From: Burkholderia sp. Ac-20365
GTDB lineage: Bacteria > Pseudomonadota > Gammaproteobacteria > Burkholderiales > Burkholderiaceae
Assembly (NCBI RefSeq): GCF_017104715.1
Contig: NZ_JAAGPI010000009.1
Coordinates: 240,900-304,899 of the forward strand
Length of the DNA: 64,000 nucleotides
Direction of reading: 5' to 3'
Positions 52,601 to 62,079 of the stretch are shown one piece after another. Position 1 is the first letter of the stretch; every line of letters starts with the position of its first letter. The position numbers and the translations under genes are program-made. Below the pieces are notes generated by a model. It made no database searches. It was not told where the DNA came from and saw only the letters and a program-made list of their open reading frames with translations.

Positions 52601-55600
52601 GTGCGTCTGACCTCGATCAAACTCGCTGGCTTCAAGTCATTCGTCGATCCCACGCATTTCCAGGTTCCGGGCCAGCTCGTCGGCGTGGTCGGTCCCAATG
52701 GTTGCGGCAAGTCCAACATCATCGACGCCGTGCGCTGGGTGCTCGGCGAATCGCGCGCCTCCGAACTGCGCGGCGAGTCGATGCAGGACGTGATCTTCAA
52801 CGGCTCGACGGCGCGCAAGCCAGGCAGCCGCGCCAGCGTCGAACTCGTGTTCGACAACGCCGACGGTCGTGCCGCCGGACAGTGGGGCCAGTATGCCGAA
52901 ATCGCCGTCAAGCGCGTGCTGACGCGCGACGGCACCTCGAGCTACTACATCAACAATCTTCCCGCGCGCCGCCGCGACATCCAGGACATCTTCCTCGGCA
53001 CGGGCCTCGGTCCGCGCGCGTACGCGATCATCGGGCAGGGCATGATCGCGCGGATCATCGAGGCGAAGCCCGAAGAACTGCGCGTGTTCCTCGAAGAAGC
53101 CGCGGGCGTGTCGAAGTACAAGGAACGCCGCCGCGAAACCGAGAACCGTCTGCACGACACGCGCGAAAATCTGACGCGCGTTGAAGACATCGTGCGCGAA
53201 CTGACGGCGAATCTGGAAAAGCTCGAAGCACAGGCCGTCGTCGCGACGAAGTTCAAGGATCTGCAGGCCGAAGGTGAAGAGAAGCAGCGCCTGCTGTGGC
53301 TCTTGCGCAAAAACGAGGCGGGCACCGAGCAGGACAAGCAGAAGCGTGCGATCGAACAGGCGCAGATCGACCTCGAAGCGCACACCGCGAAGCTGCGCGA
53401 AGTCGAGGCGCAACTCGAAACGCTGCGCGTCGCGCACTATTCGGCCAGCGACGCCATGCAGGGCGCACAAGGCGCGCTGTACGAAGCGAACGCCGAGGTG
53501 AGCCGCCTCGAAGCCGAGATCAAGTTCATTGTCGAATCGCGCAACCGCGTGCAGGCGCAGATCGCCGCGCTGACGGCGCAACGTGAGCAGTGGCTCGCGC
53601 AGGCGCAAAAGGCCCAGGACGACCTCGAAGACGCCGAAGCGCAGCTCGCAGAAGGCGACGAGAAAGCCGCGATCGCCGAAGAGACGGCGGCCGCAAAGCA
53701 TGACGCGATGCCCGCGCTCGAAGCGCGCTGGCGCGATGCGCAGTCGCAACTGAACGAGGAACGTGCGGGTATCGCGCAGACCGAACAGGCGATCAAGCTC
53801 GAAGCCGCGCATCAGCGCAACGCCGATCAGCAACTGCAGCAGTTGCAGCAGCGCCAGGAACGCCTGAAGACGGAAGCGAGCGGTCTCGATGCGCCCGACG
53901 AAGCGCAGCTCGAAGAACTGCGCATGCAGCTCGCCGAGCACGAAGAGATCCTGCGCGAAGCGCAGGAGCGTCTTGCCGACGCACAGGACACGCTGCCACG
54001 CGTCGACGCCGAACGCCGCGCCGCGCAGGAGCGCGTGCAGGCGGAAAGCGCACAGATTCATCAGCTTGAAGCGCGCCTCGCCGCGCTGCGCCAGCTGCAG
54101 GAAAACGTACAGACGGAAGGCAAGATCCAGCCGTGGCTCGACAAGCACGAGCTGGGCGCGCTGCCCCGTCTGTGGAAGAAGCTGCATGTCGAAGCCGGTT
54201 GGGAAACCGCGCTCGAATCGATTCTGCGCGAGCGTCTGGCTGCGCTGGAAGTGTCGAATCTCGACTGGGTGAAGCATTTCGTCAGCGATGCGCCGCCCGC
54301 CAAGCTCGCGTTTTACGCGCCGCCCGCGGCGGGGCAGGCTGTCGCTGCGCCGGCGTCGCTGCGGCCGTTGCTGTCGCTGGTGCGTATCGACGATGCCGGC
54401 ATTCGCGCCGTGCTCAACGACTGGCTTGGCCACGCGTTCGTCGCGGACGACCTGCCGCAAGCGCTGTCGATGCGCGCGCAACTGCCCGAAGGCGGCATGT
54501 TCGTCGTGAAGGCGGGGCATGTGGTGACGCGCGTCGGTGTTCAGCTGTACGCAGCCGATTCCGAGCAGGCAGGCATGCTCGCGCGCCAGCAGGAAATCGA
54601 AAACCTGACGCGTCAGGTGCGCGCGCAGGCGCTGCTCGCCGAAGAAGCGAAGGCGGCCGCGATTCGTGCGGAAGCCGCGCATACGCAGGCTTCGAATGCA
54701 TTGACGGAAGTACGCCAGCAGGCCGAGCGCGCCACCCAGCGCGTGCACGCGCTGCAGATGGACGTGCTCAAACTCACGCAGGCGCATGAGCGCTACACGC
54801 AGCGCAGCACGCAGATCGGCGAGGAACTCGAAGAGATCACCGCGCAGATCGAAGAACAGCGCGGGTTGCGTGCCGAATCGGAAGCGAACTTCGAGCGTCA
54901 CGACGCCGAACTTGCCGAATTGCAGGCGCGTTTCGAAGATAACCAGCTCGCGTTCGAATCGCTCGACGAAGAACTGGGCAACGCGCGCAACGAAGCGCGT
55001 GATCTCGACCGCGCCGCGACTGATGCGCGCTTTGCCGCGCGCAATATGGCGAACCGTATCGACGAGTTGAAGCGCAGCATTCAGGTCGCGCACGAGCAGA
55101 GCGAGCGCGTCGCCGGTTCGCTCGAAGACGCGCGCGCCGAACTCGAAACGATCAACGAGCAGACGGCCCACACCGGCTTGCAGGACGCGCTCGACATTCG
55201 CCGCGTGAAGGAAGAAGCGCTGCATGCCGCGCGTCTCGAACTCGACGATCTGACTGCGAAGCTGCGTGCCGCAGACGAACTGCGTCTGACCACCGAGCGT
55301 TCGCTGCAGCCGCTGCGCGACCGCATCACGGAATTGCAGTTGAAGGAACAGGCGGCGCGCCTGAACGCCGAGCAGTTCATCGAACAGCTGACGGCGGCGG
55401 GTGTCGACGAAGCCGAGCTTCAGGCCAAGCTCACGTCGGACATGAAGCCGTCGTATCTGCAGGGCGAAGTGACGCGCATCAACAACGCGATCGCGGCGCT
55501 CGGTCCGGTCAACATGGCCGCGCTCGACGAGCTGAAGGCGGCGACCGAACGCAAGCACTTCCTCGACGCGCAATCGGCCGACCTGACCAACGCAATCGAA

Positions 55601-56119
55601 ACGCTCGAAGACGCGATCCGCAAGATCGACCAGGAAACGCGCACGCTGCTGCAGGGCACGTTCGACCAGGTGAACCATCATTTCGGCGAGCTCTTCCCGC
55701 GTCTCTTTGGCGGCGGCCAGGCGAAGCTGATCATGACGGGCGACGAGATTCTCGATGCCGGCGTGCAGGTGATGGCGCAGCCGCCGGGCAAGAAGAATTC
55801 GACGATTCACCTGCTGTCGGGCGGCGAAAAAGCGCTCACGGCAACGGCCCTCGTGTTCGCGATGTTCCAGCTGAACCCGGCGCCGTTCTGTCTGCTCGAC
55901 GAAGTGGACGCGCCGCTCGACGACGCGAACACCGAGCGTTTCGCGAACCTTGTGCGTGCGATGTCGGCCAAAACACAGTTCCTGTTCATTTCCCACAACA
56001 AGATTGCGATGGAAATGGCGCAGCAGCTGATCGGGGTGACGATGCAGGAGCAGGGCGTATCGCGGATCGTGGCCGTCGACATGGAAACGGCTGCGGGATT
56101 TGTCCAGAATATCGTTTAA
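52601..56119 (+). CDS. smc: Chromosome segregation protein SMC
   Basis: 1172 residues. SMC is the ATPase of condensin, which compacts and aligns sister chromosomes. Walker A GPNGCGKSN is at 32-40; long coiled coils flank a hinge (about 505-655, TEGKIQPWLDKHELGALPRLWKKL...VGVQLYA); the C-terminal head has the signature LLSGGEKALTATAL and Walker B FCLLDEVDAPLDDAN. The start is a GTG with a poor ribosome site. ScpA/ScpB partners are not in this window. zipA follows after 170 bp. Confidence 0.98.
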   Translation: MRLTSIKLAGFKSFVDPTHFQVPGQLVGVVGPNGCGKSNIIDAVRWVLGESRASELRGESMQDVIFNGSTARKPGSRASVELVFDNADGRAAGQWGQYAEIAVKRVLTRDGTSSYYINNLPARRRDIQDIFLGTGLGPRAYAIIGQGMIARIIEAKPEELRVFLEEAAGVSKYKERRRETENRLHDTRENLTRVEDIVRELTANLEKLEAQAVVATKFKDLQAEGEEKQRLLWLLRKNEAGTEQDKQKRAIEQAQIDLEAHTAKLREVEAQLETLRVAHYSASDAMQGAQGALYEANAEVSRLEAEIKFIVESRNRVQAQIAALTAQREQWLAQAQKAQDDLEDAEAQLAEGDEKAAIAEETAAAKHDAMPALEARWRDAQSQLNEERAGIAQTEQAIKLEAAHQRNADQQLQQLQQRQERLKTEASGLDAPDEAQLEELRMQLAEHEEILREAQERLADAQDTLPRVDAERRAAQERVQAESAQIHQLEARLAALRQLQENVQTEGKIQPWLDKHELGALPRLWKKLHVEAGWETALESILRERLAALEVSNLDWVKHFVSDAPPAKLAFYAPPAAGQAVAAPASLRPLLSLVRIDDAGIRAVLNDWLGHAFVADDLPQALSMRAQLPEGGMFVVKAGHVVTRVGVQLYAADSEQAGMLARQQEIENLTRQVRAQALLAEEAKAAAIRAEAAHTQASNALTEVRQQAERATQRVHALQMDVLKLTQAHERYTQRSTQIGEELEEITAQIEEQRGLRAESEANFERHDAELAELQARFEDNQLAFESLDEELGNARNEARDLDRAATDARFAARNMANRIDELKRSIQVAHEQSERVAGSLEDARAELETINEQTAHTGLQDALDIRRVKEEALHAARLELDDLTAKLRAADELRLTTERSLQPLRDRITELQLKEQAARLNAEQFIEQLTAAGVDEAELQAKLTSDMKPSYLQGEVTRINNAIAALGPVNMAALDELKAATERKHFLDAQSADLTNAIETLEDAIRKIDQETRTLLQGTFDQVNHHFGELFPRLFGGGQAKLIMTGDEILDAGVQVMAQPPGKKNSTIHLLSGGEKALTATALVFAMFQLNPAPFCLLDEVDAPLDDANTERFANLVRAMSAKTQFLFISHNKIAMEMAQQLIGVTMQEQGVSRIVAVDMETAAGFVQNIV

Positions 56120-56289
56120 ACGTCCATCCGCGCGGCGCTTTGGCCACGCGCGGGTGTTGCTGAAACAGAATTGAATTCGCTGCGCGCAGGCGCCCGCAGC
56201 GGCGGCGTGTGTCACCTTCGGTGCCGCATGCCAGCCGCGCGAACCCGGCACTTCGCACGGCGACGAAAAGAAACGCAGATGGAGCGTGC

Positions 56290-57528
56290 ATGGACGAGTT
56301 GACACTCGGGTTGATCGGCGCGGGCGCCGTGGTAGTCGGGGGTGTGGTGGTCTACAACGCGTGGCAGGGCGCGAAGGTGCGCCGCAAGATGCCACGGCCG
56401 ATGCCTGCCGACGCAGCGGAACCGCTCGCACGGGACGACCACGAAGAGCAGAGCCCCTTCATCGAGCCGGCGCGACCGACGACGCGCCGTGAACCCAACG
56501 CGGGCGAAGCGGCGGAAGTCGCGCGTGTCGAGCCGACATTCGGTGGTGCGGCACCGCTTGATACACCCGCTGATATTCAGGCCGAGAACACATCGCCGAA
56601 CGGCTTCCCTGAAGGTGAGGAAGGCGAGCAACCCGTCACCGAAGCGCCAGCCGACGACGAACGCAACGAACCGATCCTGCCCGCCGCCACGACGATTTCG
56701 TCGGCGCCGCCCGCCATCGTCGATCGACGTATCGACTGCATCGTGCCGATCAAACTGTCGGCGCCTGTCGCAGGCGACAAGGTGTTGCCGCTCGCGCAGC
56801 GTCTGCGCCGCGCGGGCAGCAAGCCGGTGCATATCGAAGGCAAGCCGGAAGGCGGCGGCGCGTGGGAACTGCTGCAAAACGGCGTGCGCTATGAAGACCT
56901 GCGCGCGGCTGCGCAGCTTGCGAACCGCAGCGGCCCGCTCAATGAACTGGAGTTTTCCGAGTTCGTGACGGGCGTCCAGCAATTCGCCGATGCGCTCGAC
57001 GCATCGCCCGAATTCCCCGACATGATGGAAACCGTGTCGATGGCGCGCGAGCTGGACGGCTTTGCTGCGCAATGCGACGCGCAACTGTCGATCAACGTGC
57101 TGTCCGATGGCGCGCCGTGGTCGGCGAACTACGTGCAGGCAGTAGCCTCGCAAGACGGGCTGCTGCTGTCGCGCGATGGCACGCGCTTCGTCAAGCTCGA
57201 CGCGAAGCAGAGCCCCGTGTTCATGCTGCAGTTCGGCGACACCAACTTCCTGCGCGACGACCTCACGTACAAGGGTGGCCAGATGATCACGCTGGTGCTC
57301 GACGTGCCTGTCGCGGATGAGGATATTCTGCCGTTCCGGCTGATGTGCGATTACGCGAAGTCACTGGCCGAGCGTATCGGCGGACGTGTTGTGGACGATG
57401 GCCGTCGGCCGCTGCCCGAGAGTGCCTTGCTCGCGATCGAGAAGCAGTTGATGACGCTTTATGCGAAGCTCGAGCAGGCGGGGATTCCGGCTGGGTCGCC
57501 GGCTACGCGGCGGTTGTTTAGTCAGTGA
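56290..57528 (+). CDS. zipA: Cell division protein ZipA
   Basis: 412 residues. An N-terminal membrane anchor (LTLGLIGAGAVVVGGVVVYNAW) is followed by a charged, Pro/Glu/Ala-rich linker (about 35-165) and a C-terminal ZipA domain (IDCIVPIKLSAPVAGDKVLPLAQRLRR...YEDLRAAAQLANRSGPLNELEFSEF...LDVPVADEDILPF). ZipA tethers FtsZ to the inner membrane in the early divisome. The ATG at 56290 places the anchor at the N-terminus. The smc-zipA-ligA order is common in proteobacteria; here a repeat element and a hydrolase gene sit between zipA and ligA. Confidence 0.93.
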   Translation: MDELTLGLIGAGAVVVGGVVVYNAWQGAKVRRKMPRPMPADAAEPLARDDHEEQSPFIEPARPTTRREPNAGEAAEVARVEPTFGGAAPLDTPADIQAENTSPNGFPEGEEGEQPVTEAPADDERNEPILPAATTISSAPPAIVDRRIDCIVPIKLSAPVAGDKVLPLAQRLRRAGSKPVHIEGKPEGGGAWELLQNGVRYEDLRAAAQLANRSGPLNELEFSEFVTGVQQFADALDASPEFPDMMETVSMARELDGFAAQCDAQLSINVLSDGAPWSANYVQAVASQDGLLLSRDGTRFVKLDAKQSPVFMLQFGDTNFLRDDLTYKGGQMITLVLDVPVADEDILPFRLMCDYAKSLAERIGGRVVDDGRRPLPESALLAIEKQLMTLYAKLEQAGIPAGSPATRRLFSQ

Positions 57529-58334
57529 GTGTGGTGCGGGTGAGGGGTTTGATGTTTCTTCGCATCCGCGGGTTGGGTTCGGTGCGCTAGCGTTGTGTCG
57601 GTGGTTTTTGTCTTGCGACGCTTCGTTTGATTTGCTTTTGTTTTCGCTGGCATCCGCGTTTTGTCTCTGGTTTGCTAGCGTTGCCCCTGTGCGGGGCGGC
57701 ACCTACGTTTCTTTGCCGCGGCAAAGAAACGTAGGCAAAAGAAAGCCGCTCACACCGCCAGCCCTTGCTATTGCCCACGAGCCCCCAACGGCCCCATCCT
57801 GTCCGCGACAGCATTCTTCTCGATGCCCGCTGCCAGCGCTTCGAATTGACTCATCACCCGCTCCGCACTCCCGCGTTACCACAGACGCTGCCAAATTGCA
57901 CACGTTCTACAGCGGCAAACTGTGTGTAGGCTTTCGCGTCGTATGCGCTCCACTACGGACTGAAAAACACGATCGGTGTCGTAAGAGCGCCGACGCATGA
58001 AGCGCTACGACCTACACACAGTTTGCCACCTGGGCGGGATAAACCGTTCGCTGCCGCTGGCTGCGCTACGGGTGATTGAAGCGGGTGAGGCGATTATTCG
58101 AAGCGCTGGCAACGGGCGTCGACTGAGAAGTTGCCGTGTGAAGGATAAGAACCGTTGGGGGCCCTCAGGCAAACACGAGAACGGGCGGTGTTGGCCTGCT
58201 TTCTTTGCTTACTTTCTTTGCGGCGGCAAAGAAAGTAAGTGCCGCCCCGCACAGGGGCAACGCTCGCACCGCGTAGGCGCCACGCGGATGCCATCAAAAG
58301 AGCAAAAAAACCACAGCACGCGCAGCGAACACCC
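57529..58334. other. Intergenic region between zipA and the hydrolase gene
   Basis: About 800 bp with no convincing gene; the reading frames here are by-products of the repeat. It is dominated by the inverted-repeat element at 57626-58315. The first hundred bases after zipA are T/G-rich with no clear terminator. Confidence 0.6.
57626..58315. repeat. Composite inverted repeat of about 690 bp
   Basis: Two related copies lie head to head. Outer parts share GGCATCCGCG and GCGTTGCCCCTGTGCGGGGC. The middle shares CCCCCAACGG and GCCAGCGCTTCGAAT, and the inner ends share the perfect 17-mer GGCAAACTGTGTGTAGG (57914-57930, inverted at 58011-58027). The left copy holds a perfect 34-bp palindrome at 57702-57735; the right copy has an equivalent with 14-bp arms at 58208-58239. 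No transposase is encoded, so it is a non-autonomous or fixed repeat. Confidence 0.82.
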
Positions 58335-59165
58335 TTACCCCACATCATCCGGCCATGGTTGGCCGCTGATCCACGCCTTGATTGCGGCGACGACTGCCTC
58401 GTCCTTGCCATAGAACCCATGATGCGACAGCGCTTCACATGGCTTGCTGCGCACGTCTCCACCATGCACGGTAATCAGCGCGTACTGACCGCTATCGGCA
58501 ATACGTTTGAGCGCCTCGTACGAACACAGAAAGCAACCATCATCGCCGTGCTGTACGAAAAGCTGCCGCGGCCGGATCGAGCCGTAGTCGAACCCGATCA
58601 ACGGCGTCGCCTGACCGCGCGCGGGACTGCTGAGCGTCGAGGTATGCACGACTGCGTCCCATACGTCAGGCAACGCGCGGCCCACATAAGCCGTCGATAT
58701 CGTGCCGCGACTGGTGCCGATCAACACCAGCTTCGCTTGCGGAAAACGGCCGCGCAGACTGGCGGCCACTTGCGCGAGATCCTGCGCTGAGCGCGGCGAT
58801 GCGCGGAACGCGTCGGAGTAGCCGTCGGGTTGATCGGACGGCGCATCGACGATGGCAGTCGCGAATTGCCCATCCACGAACAGTTGGCGTGCGCGAATCA
58901 GGAAGTTGTTCTTCTCGCGCATGTGGATCGTGCCGTCGGACTGTTGCGACAGTTCGAGATCGCCCGCGCTGCCTGGAAACATCACGAGTACCCAATGCGG
59001 CTGGCTGGCGTCCTGCTGTGTGAGCAGATAGGAGATCGACGCGCCTTGCGTGAGCGGCACATTGATGACCTGTTCGCTCGCCATCGCGACAGGCGCTCGA
59101 AGGACGGCAAGCGCGGTCAGCAGCATCAGCAGGCGACGGACAAATCGGAAGGCGAAAGCAGGCAT
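58335..59165 (-). CDS. Exported alpha/beta-hydrolase family protein
   Basis: 276 residues. A signal peptide (MPAFAFRFVRRLLMLLTALAVLRAPVAMA) is followed by a small alpha/beta-hydrolase core: VLVMFPGSAGDL (oxyanion loop), nucleophile Ser in LIGTSRGT and late His residues in HGGD and LSHHGFYG. Two Cys pairs (CFLC and the later C) fit a periplasmic disulfide protein. The substrate is unknown. The ATG at 59165 starts the signal peptide, with GGGAGAAA upstream; the frame extends further without support. It is divergent from ligA and ends next to the repeat element. Confidence 0.82.
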   Translation of the reverse strand: MPAFAFRFVRRLLMLLTALAVLRAPVAMASEQVINVPLTQGASISYLLTQQDASQPHWVLVMFPGSAGDLELSQQSDGTIHMREKNNFLIRARQLFVDGQFATAIVDAPSDQPDGYSDAFRASPRSAQDLAQVAASLRGRFPQAKLVLIGTSRGTISTAYVGRALPDVWDAVVHTSTLSSPARGQATPLIGFDYGSIRPRQLFVQHGDDGCFLCSYEALKRIADSGQYALITVHGGDVRSKPCEALSHHGFYGKDEAVVAAIKAWISGQPWPDDVG

Positions 59166-59414
59166 AGTGATGGTTTCTCCCGGTCGATGCGTGCCGCCAT
59201 GAAGGGCGATACGCGATGGACGGCAGGCGACACGGTCGCATTGCGGCCCGCGCGCTGTCAACGTCTTGCGCATGAACTGGCCATTCGGCCAAGGCTTGCA
59301 GGAGTCCGTTGTCTCGGTTTGAATGCGCACGAAACTGGCCATCCGGCCGATGCCACAGGAAGCGCTTCCTGAGATAATCTGACATCCCGTTACCTTCCGC
59401 GAAACACCGACAGC

Positions 59415-61466
59415 ATGTCCCGAACCAAAGTCCCTGATCCTGCAACCAGCACACCCGCCGAGCGGGCGTCGTGGCTGCGCGCCGAACTCGAGCGCGCGAA
59501 CCACGCGTACTACGTGCTCGACCAGCCGGACCTGCCCGACGCGGAATACGACAGGCTGTTCAAGGAACTGCAGCAGATCGAAAGCGAACACTCAGATCTG
59601 ATCACGCCGGATTCGCCCACGCAGCGCGTCGGCGGCGAAGTGGCGAGCGGCTTTCAGCCAGTCGTGCACGACATGCCGATGCTGTCGCTGAACAACGGCT
59701 TTTCGGACGAAGACATCGCTGCCTTTGACAAGCGCGTGTCGGACGCGCTGCAGCAGACGCCCGTCGACTACGCATGCGAACTGAAATTCGATGGCCTCGC
59801 CATCTCGCTGCGCTACGTGGATGGCGAGTTCACGCAGGCGGCCACGCGCGGCGACGGCGCAACAGGCGAGGACGTGACGCGCAACGTGCGCACCATCCGC
59901 TCGATTCCCCTCAAGCTCAAGGGCAAGCGCGTGCCGAAGCTGATCGACGTGCGCGGCGAAGTGCTGATGTTCAAGCGCGATTTCGACAAGCTGAACCAGC
60001 GTCAGCGCGAAGCGGAGCAGCGCGAGTTCGCGAACCCGCGCAACGCGGCAGCGGGCAGCTTGCGGCAGCTCGATTCGAAGATCACGGCGCAACGGCCGTT
60101 GTCGTTCTTCGCGTATGGGATCGGCGTGCTCGACGGTATCGAGATGCCGGCCACGCACGGCGAACTGCTCGACTGGTACGACGAGATGGGGCTGCCCGTG
60201 AACAGCGAACGCGCCGTCGTGCAAGGCGCTGAAGGCTTGCTCGATTTCTTCCACAAGGTGGGCGAGAAGCGCGACGGGTTACCGTACGACATCGACGGTG
60301 TCGTCTACAAGGTGAACCGGCGGGACCAGCAGGACGCGCTGGGATTCGTTTCGCGCGCGCCGCGCTTTGCGCTCGCGCACAAGTTCCCGGCACAGGAAGC
60401 GCTGACAAAGCTCGTCGCCATCGACGTGCAGGTCGGCCGCACCGGTGCGATCACGCCTGTCGCGCGGCTCGAGCCCGTATTCGTCGGCGGCGCGACCGTG
60501 ACAAACGCGACGCTGCATAACGAAGACGAAGTGCGCCGCAAGGACATCCGCATCGGCGACACCGTGATCGTGCGGCGCGCGGGCGATGTGATTCCCGAAG
60601 TGGTCGGCGCGCTGCTCGACCGGCGTCCGCCAGACGCGGCGGAATTCGTGATGCCGACGGAATGCCCGGTGTGCGGTTCCGCAATCGAACGTCTGCCTGA
60701 CGAAGCGATCGCACGCTGCTCGGGCGGCCTGTTCTGTCCGGCGCAGCGCAAGCAGGCGCTGTGGCATTTCGCGCAGCGCCGCGCGCTCGATATCGACGGT
60801 CTGGGCGAAAAGATCATCGATCAACTGGTCGAGCTGAATCTGGTGCGTACGCCCGCGGATCTGTTCAATCTCGGCTTTGCGACGCTTGCGGAACTCGACC
60901 GGTTCGCGGATAAGTCCGCGCAGAACCTCATCGACTCGCTCGAAAAGGCCAAGCACACCACGCTCGCGCGTTTCATCTACGCGTTGGGCATCCGGCATGT
61001 CGGCGAATCGACGGCGAAGGATCTGGCAAAGCATTTCGGGTCGCTCGATCCGATCATGAGCGCGTCGGTTGAAGAACTGCTCGAAGTGAACGATGTCGGG
61101 CCGATCGTCGCCGAGGCAATTCATCAGTTCTTCGCCGAGGAACACAACCGTACGGTCATCGAGCAGTTGCGCGCACCCGGCAAGGTAACGTGGCCCGAAG
61201 GCCCGCCCGCGCCGAAGGCGCCGCAGGGCGTGCTGGCGGGCAAGACGGTCGTGCTGACGGGCACGCTGCCCAACATGGGACGCGACGAAGCGAAAGAGTT
61301 GCTGGAAGCGGCCGGCGCGAAAGTGGCCGGTTCGGTGTCGAAGAAGACCGATTACGTGGTGGCGGGGGCCGAAGCGGGCAGCAAACTCGCGAAAGCCGAG
61401 GAACTCGGCATCCCCGTGCTCGACGAAGATGGTATGCGTAAGCTCCTGGAGGGGCACACAACATGA
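59415..61466 (+). CDS. ligA: NAD-dependent DNA ligase
   Basis: 683 residues. It seals nicks in replication and repair. The AMP-accepting Lys124 is in CELKFDGLAISL; the NAD-binding Ia region (HAYYVLDQPDLPDAEYDRLF) is at the N-terminus. Then follow the OB fold, a zinc site (CPVCGS...CSGGLFCPAQ), helix-hairpin-helix repeats and a C-terminal BRCT domain (GKTVVLTGTLPNMGRDEAKELLEAAGAKVAGSVSKKTDYVVAG). The stop overlaps the def start by 4 bp (ATGA), indicating coupling. Confidence 0.98.
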   Translation: MSRTKVPDPATSTPAERASWLRAELERANHAYYVLDQPDLPDAEYDRLFKELQQIESEHSDLITPDSPTQRVGGEVASGFQPVVHDMPMLSLNNGFSDEDIAAFDKRVSDALQQTPVDYACELKFDGLAISLRYVDGEFTQAATRGDGATGEDVTRNVRTIRSIPLKLKGKRVPKLIDVRGEVLMFKRDFDKLNQRQREAEQREFANPRNAAAGSLRQLDSKITAQRPLSFFAYGIGVLDGIEMPATHGELLDWYDEMGLPVNSERAVVQGAEGLLDFFHKVGEKRDGLPYDIDGVVYKVNRRDQQDALGFVSRAPRFALAHKFPAQEALTKLVAIDVQVGRTGAITPVARLEPVFVGGATVTNATLHNEDEVRRKDIRIGDTVIVRRAGDVIPEVVGALLDRRPPDAAEFVMPTECPVCGSAIERLPDEAIARCSGGLFCPAQRKQALWHFAQRRALDIDGLGEKIIDQLVELNLVRTPADLFNLGFATLAELDRFADKSAQNLIDSLEKAKHTTLARFIYALGIRHVGESTAKDLAKHFGSLDPIMSASVEELLEVNDVGPIVAEAIHQFFAEEHNRTVIEQLRAPGKVTWPEGPPAPKAPQGVLAGKTVVLTGTLPNMGRDEAKELLEAAGAKVAGSVSKKTDYVVAGAEAGSKLAKAEELGIPVLDEDGMRKLLEGHTT

Positions 61467-61996
61467 TTCACGAAATCCTCAAGATGGGCGATCCGCGCCT
61501 CTTGCGCATCGCCAAACCGGTCGATCATTTCGACACGCCCGAACTGCACGAACTCGTGCGCGATATGTTCGAGACGATGCACGACGCCAACGGCGCAGGT
61601 CTTGCCGCGCCGCAGATCGGCGTCGATCTTCAGGTCGTGATCTTTGGCTTCGGGCACAACGAGCGATATCCCGACGCGCCTTCTGTGCCGGAAACGGTGT
61701 TGATCAACCCCACCATCACGCCCGTTTCACTCGATACGGAAGAGGGCTGGGAGGGTTGTCTATCGGTGCCGGGGTTGCGCGGCGCGGTGAGCCGTCTGTC
61801 GATGATCCGTTATCACGGCTTCGATCAGTTCGGCAAACCGATCGATCGCGTCGCCGAGGGCTTTCATGCGCGCGTCGTTCAGCATGAGTGCGATCACCTG
61901 ATCGGCAAGCTGTACCCGATGCGAATTACGGACTTTTCAAAGTTCGGCTTTACCGAGGTGCTGTTCCCTGACCTCGATCCGAAATCGGACGACTGA
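61463..61996 (+). CDS. def: Peptide deformylase
   Basis: 177 residues. It removes the formyl group from new protein N-termini. The three signatures are GAGLAAPQIG (44-53), EGCLS with metal ligand Cys99 and HECDH with His141, Glu142 and His145. The start ATGA overlaps the ligA stop. A bidirectional terminator follows. In many bacteria def sits with fmt; here it follows ligA, so it is probably one of several copies or a lone form. Confidence 0.96.
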   Translation: MIHEILKMGDPRLLRIAKPVDHFDTPELHELVRDMFETMHDANGAGLAAPQIGVDLQVVIFGFGHNERYPDAPSVPETVLINPTITPVSLDTEEGWEGCLSVPGLRGAVSRLSMIRYHGFDQFGKPIDRVAEGFHARVVQHECDHLIGKLYPMRITDFSKFGFTEVLFPDLDPKSDD

Positions 61997-62013
61997 GGTT
62001 CAGGCGTTGATAA

Positions 62014-62042
62014 GAAAAAAGCCCGCGCGAGCGGGCTTTTTC
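62014..62042. terminator. Bidirectional terminator between def and the pseudouridine synthase gene
   Basis: AAGCCCGC and GCGGGCTT pair around a GCGA-like loop, with six A on the left and five T on the right. Confidence 0.92.
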
Positions 62043-62079
62043 GTGTCGATTGCGCGCTGCAAAGGCAGCGCGACGGCAC

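Noticed and set aside
52637..56431. A 1264-codon minus-strand ORF opposite smc
   Set aside because: An antisense shadow of a high-GC gene; SMC motifs are all on the plus strand.
57461..58465. Several ORFs of 60-180 codons within the repeat element
   Set aside because: They follow the inverted repeat on both strands and have no domain or ribosome site, so they are by-products of the repeat.
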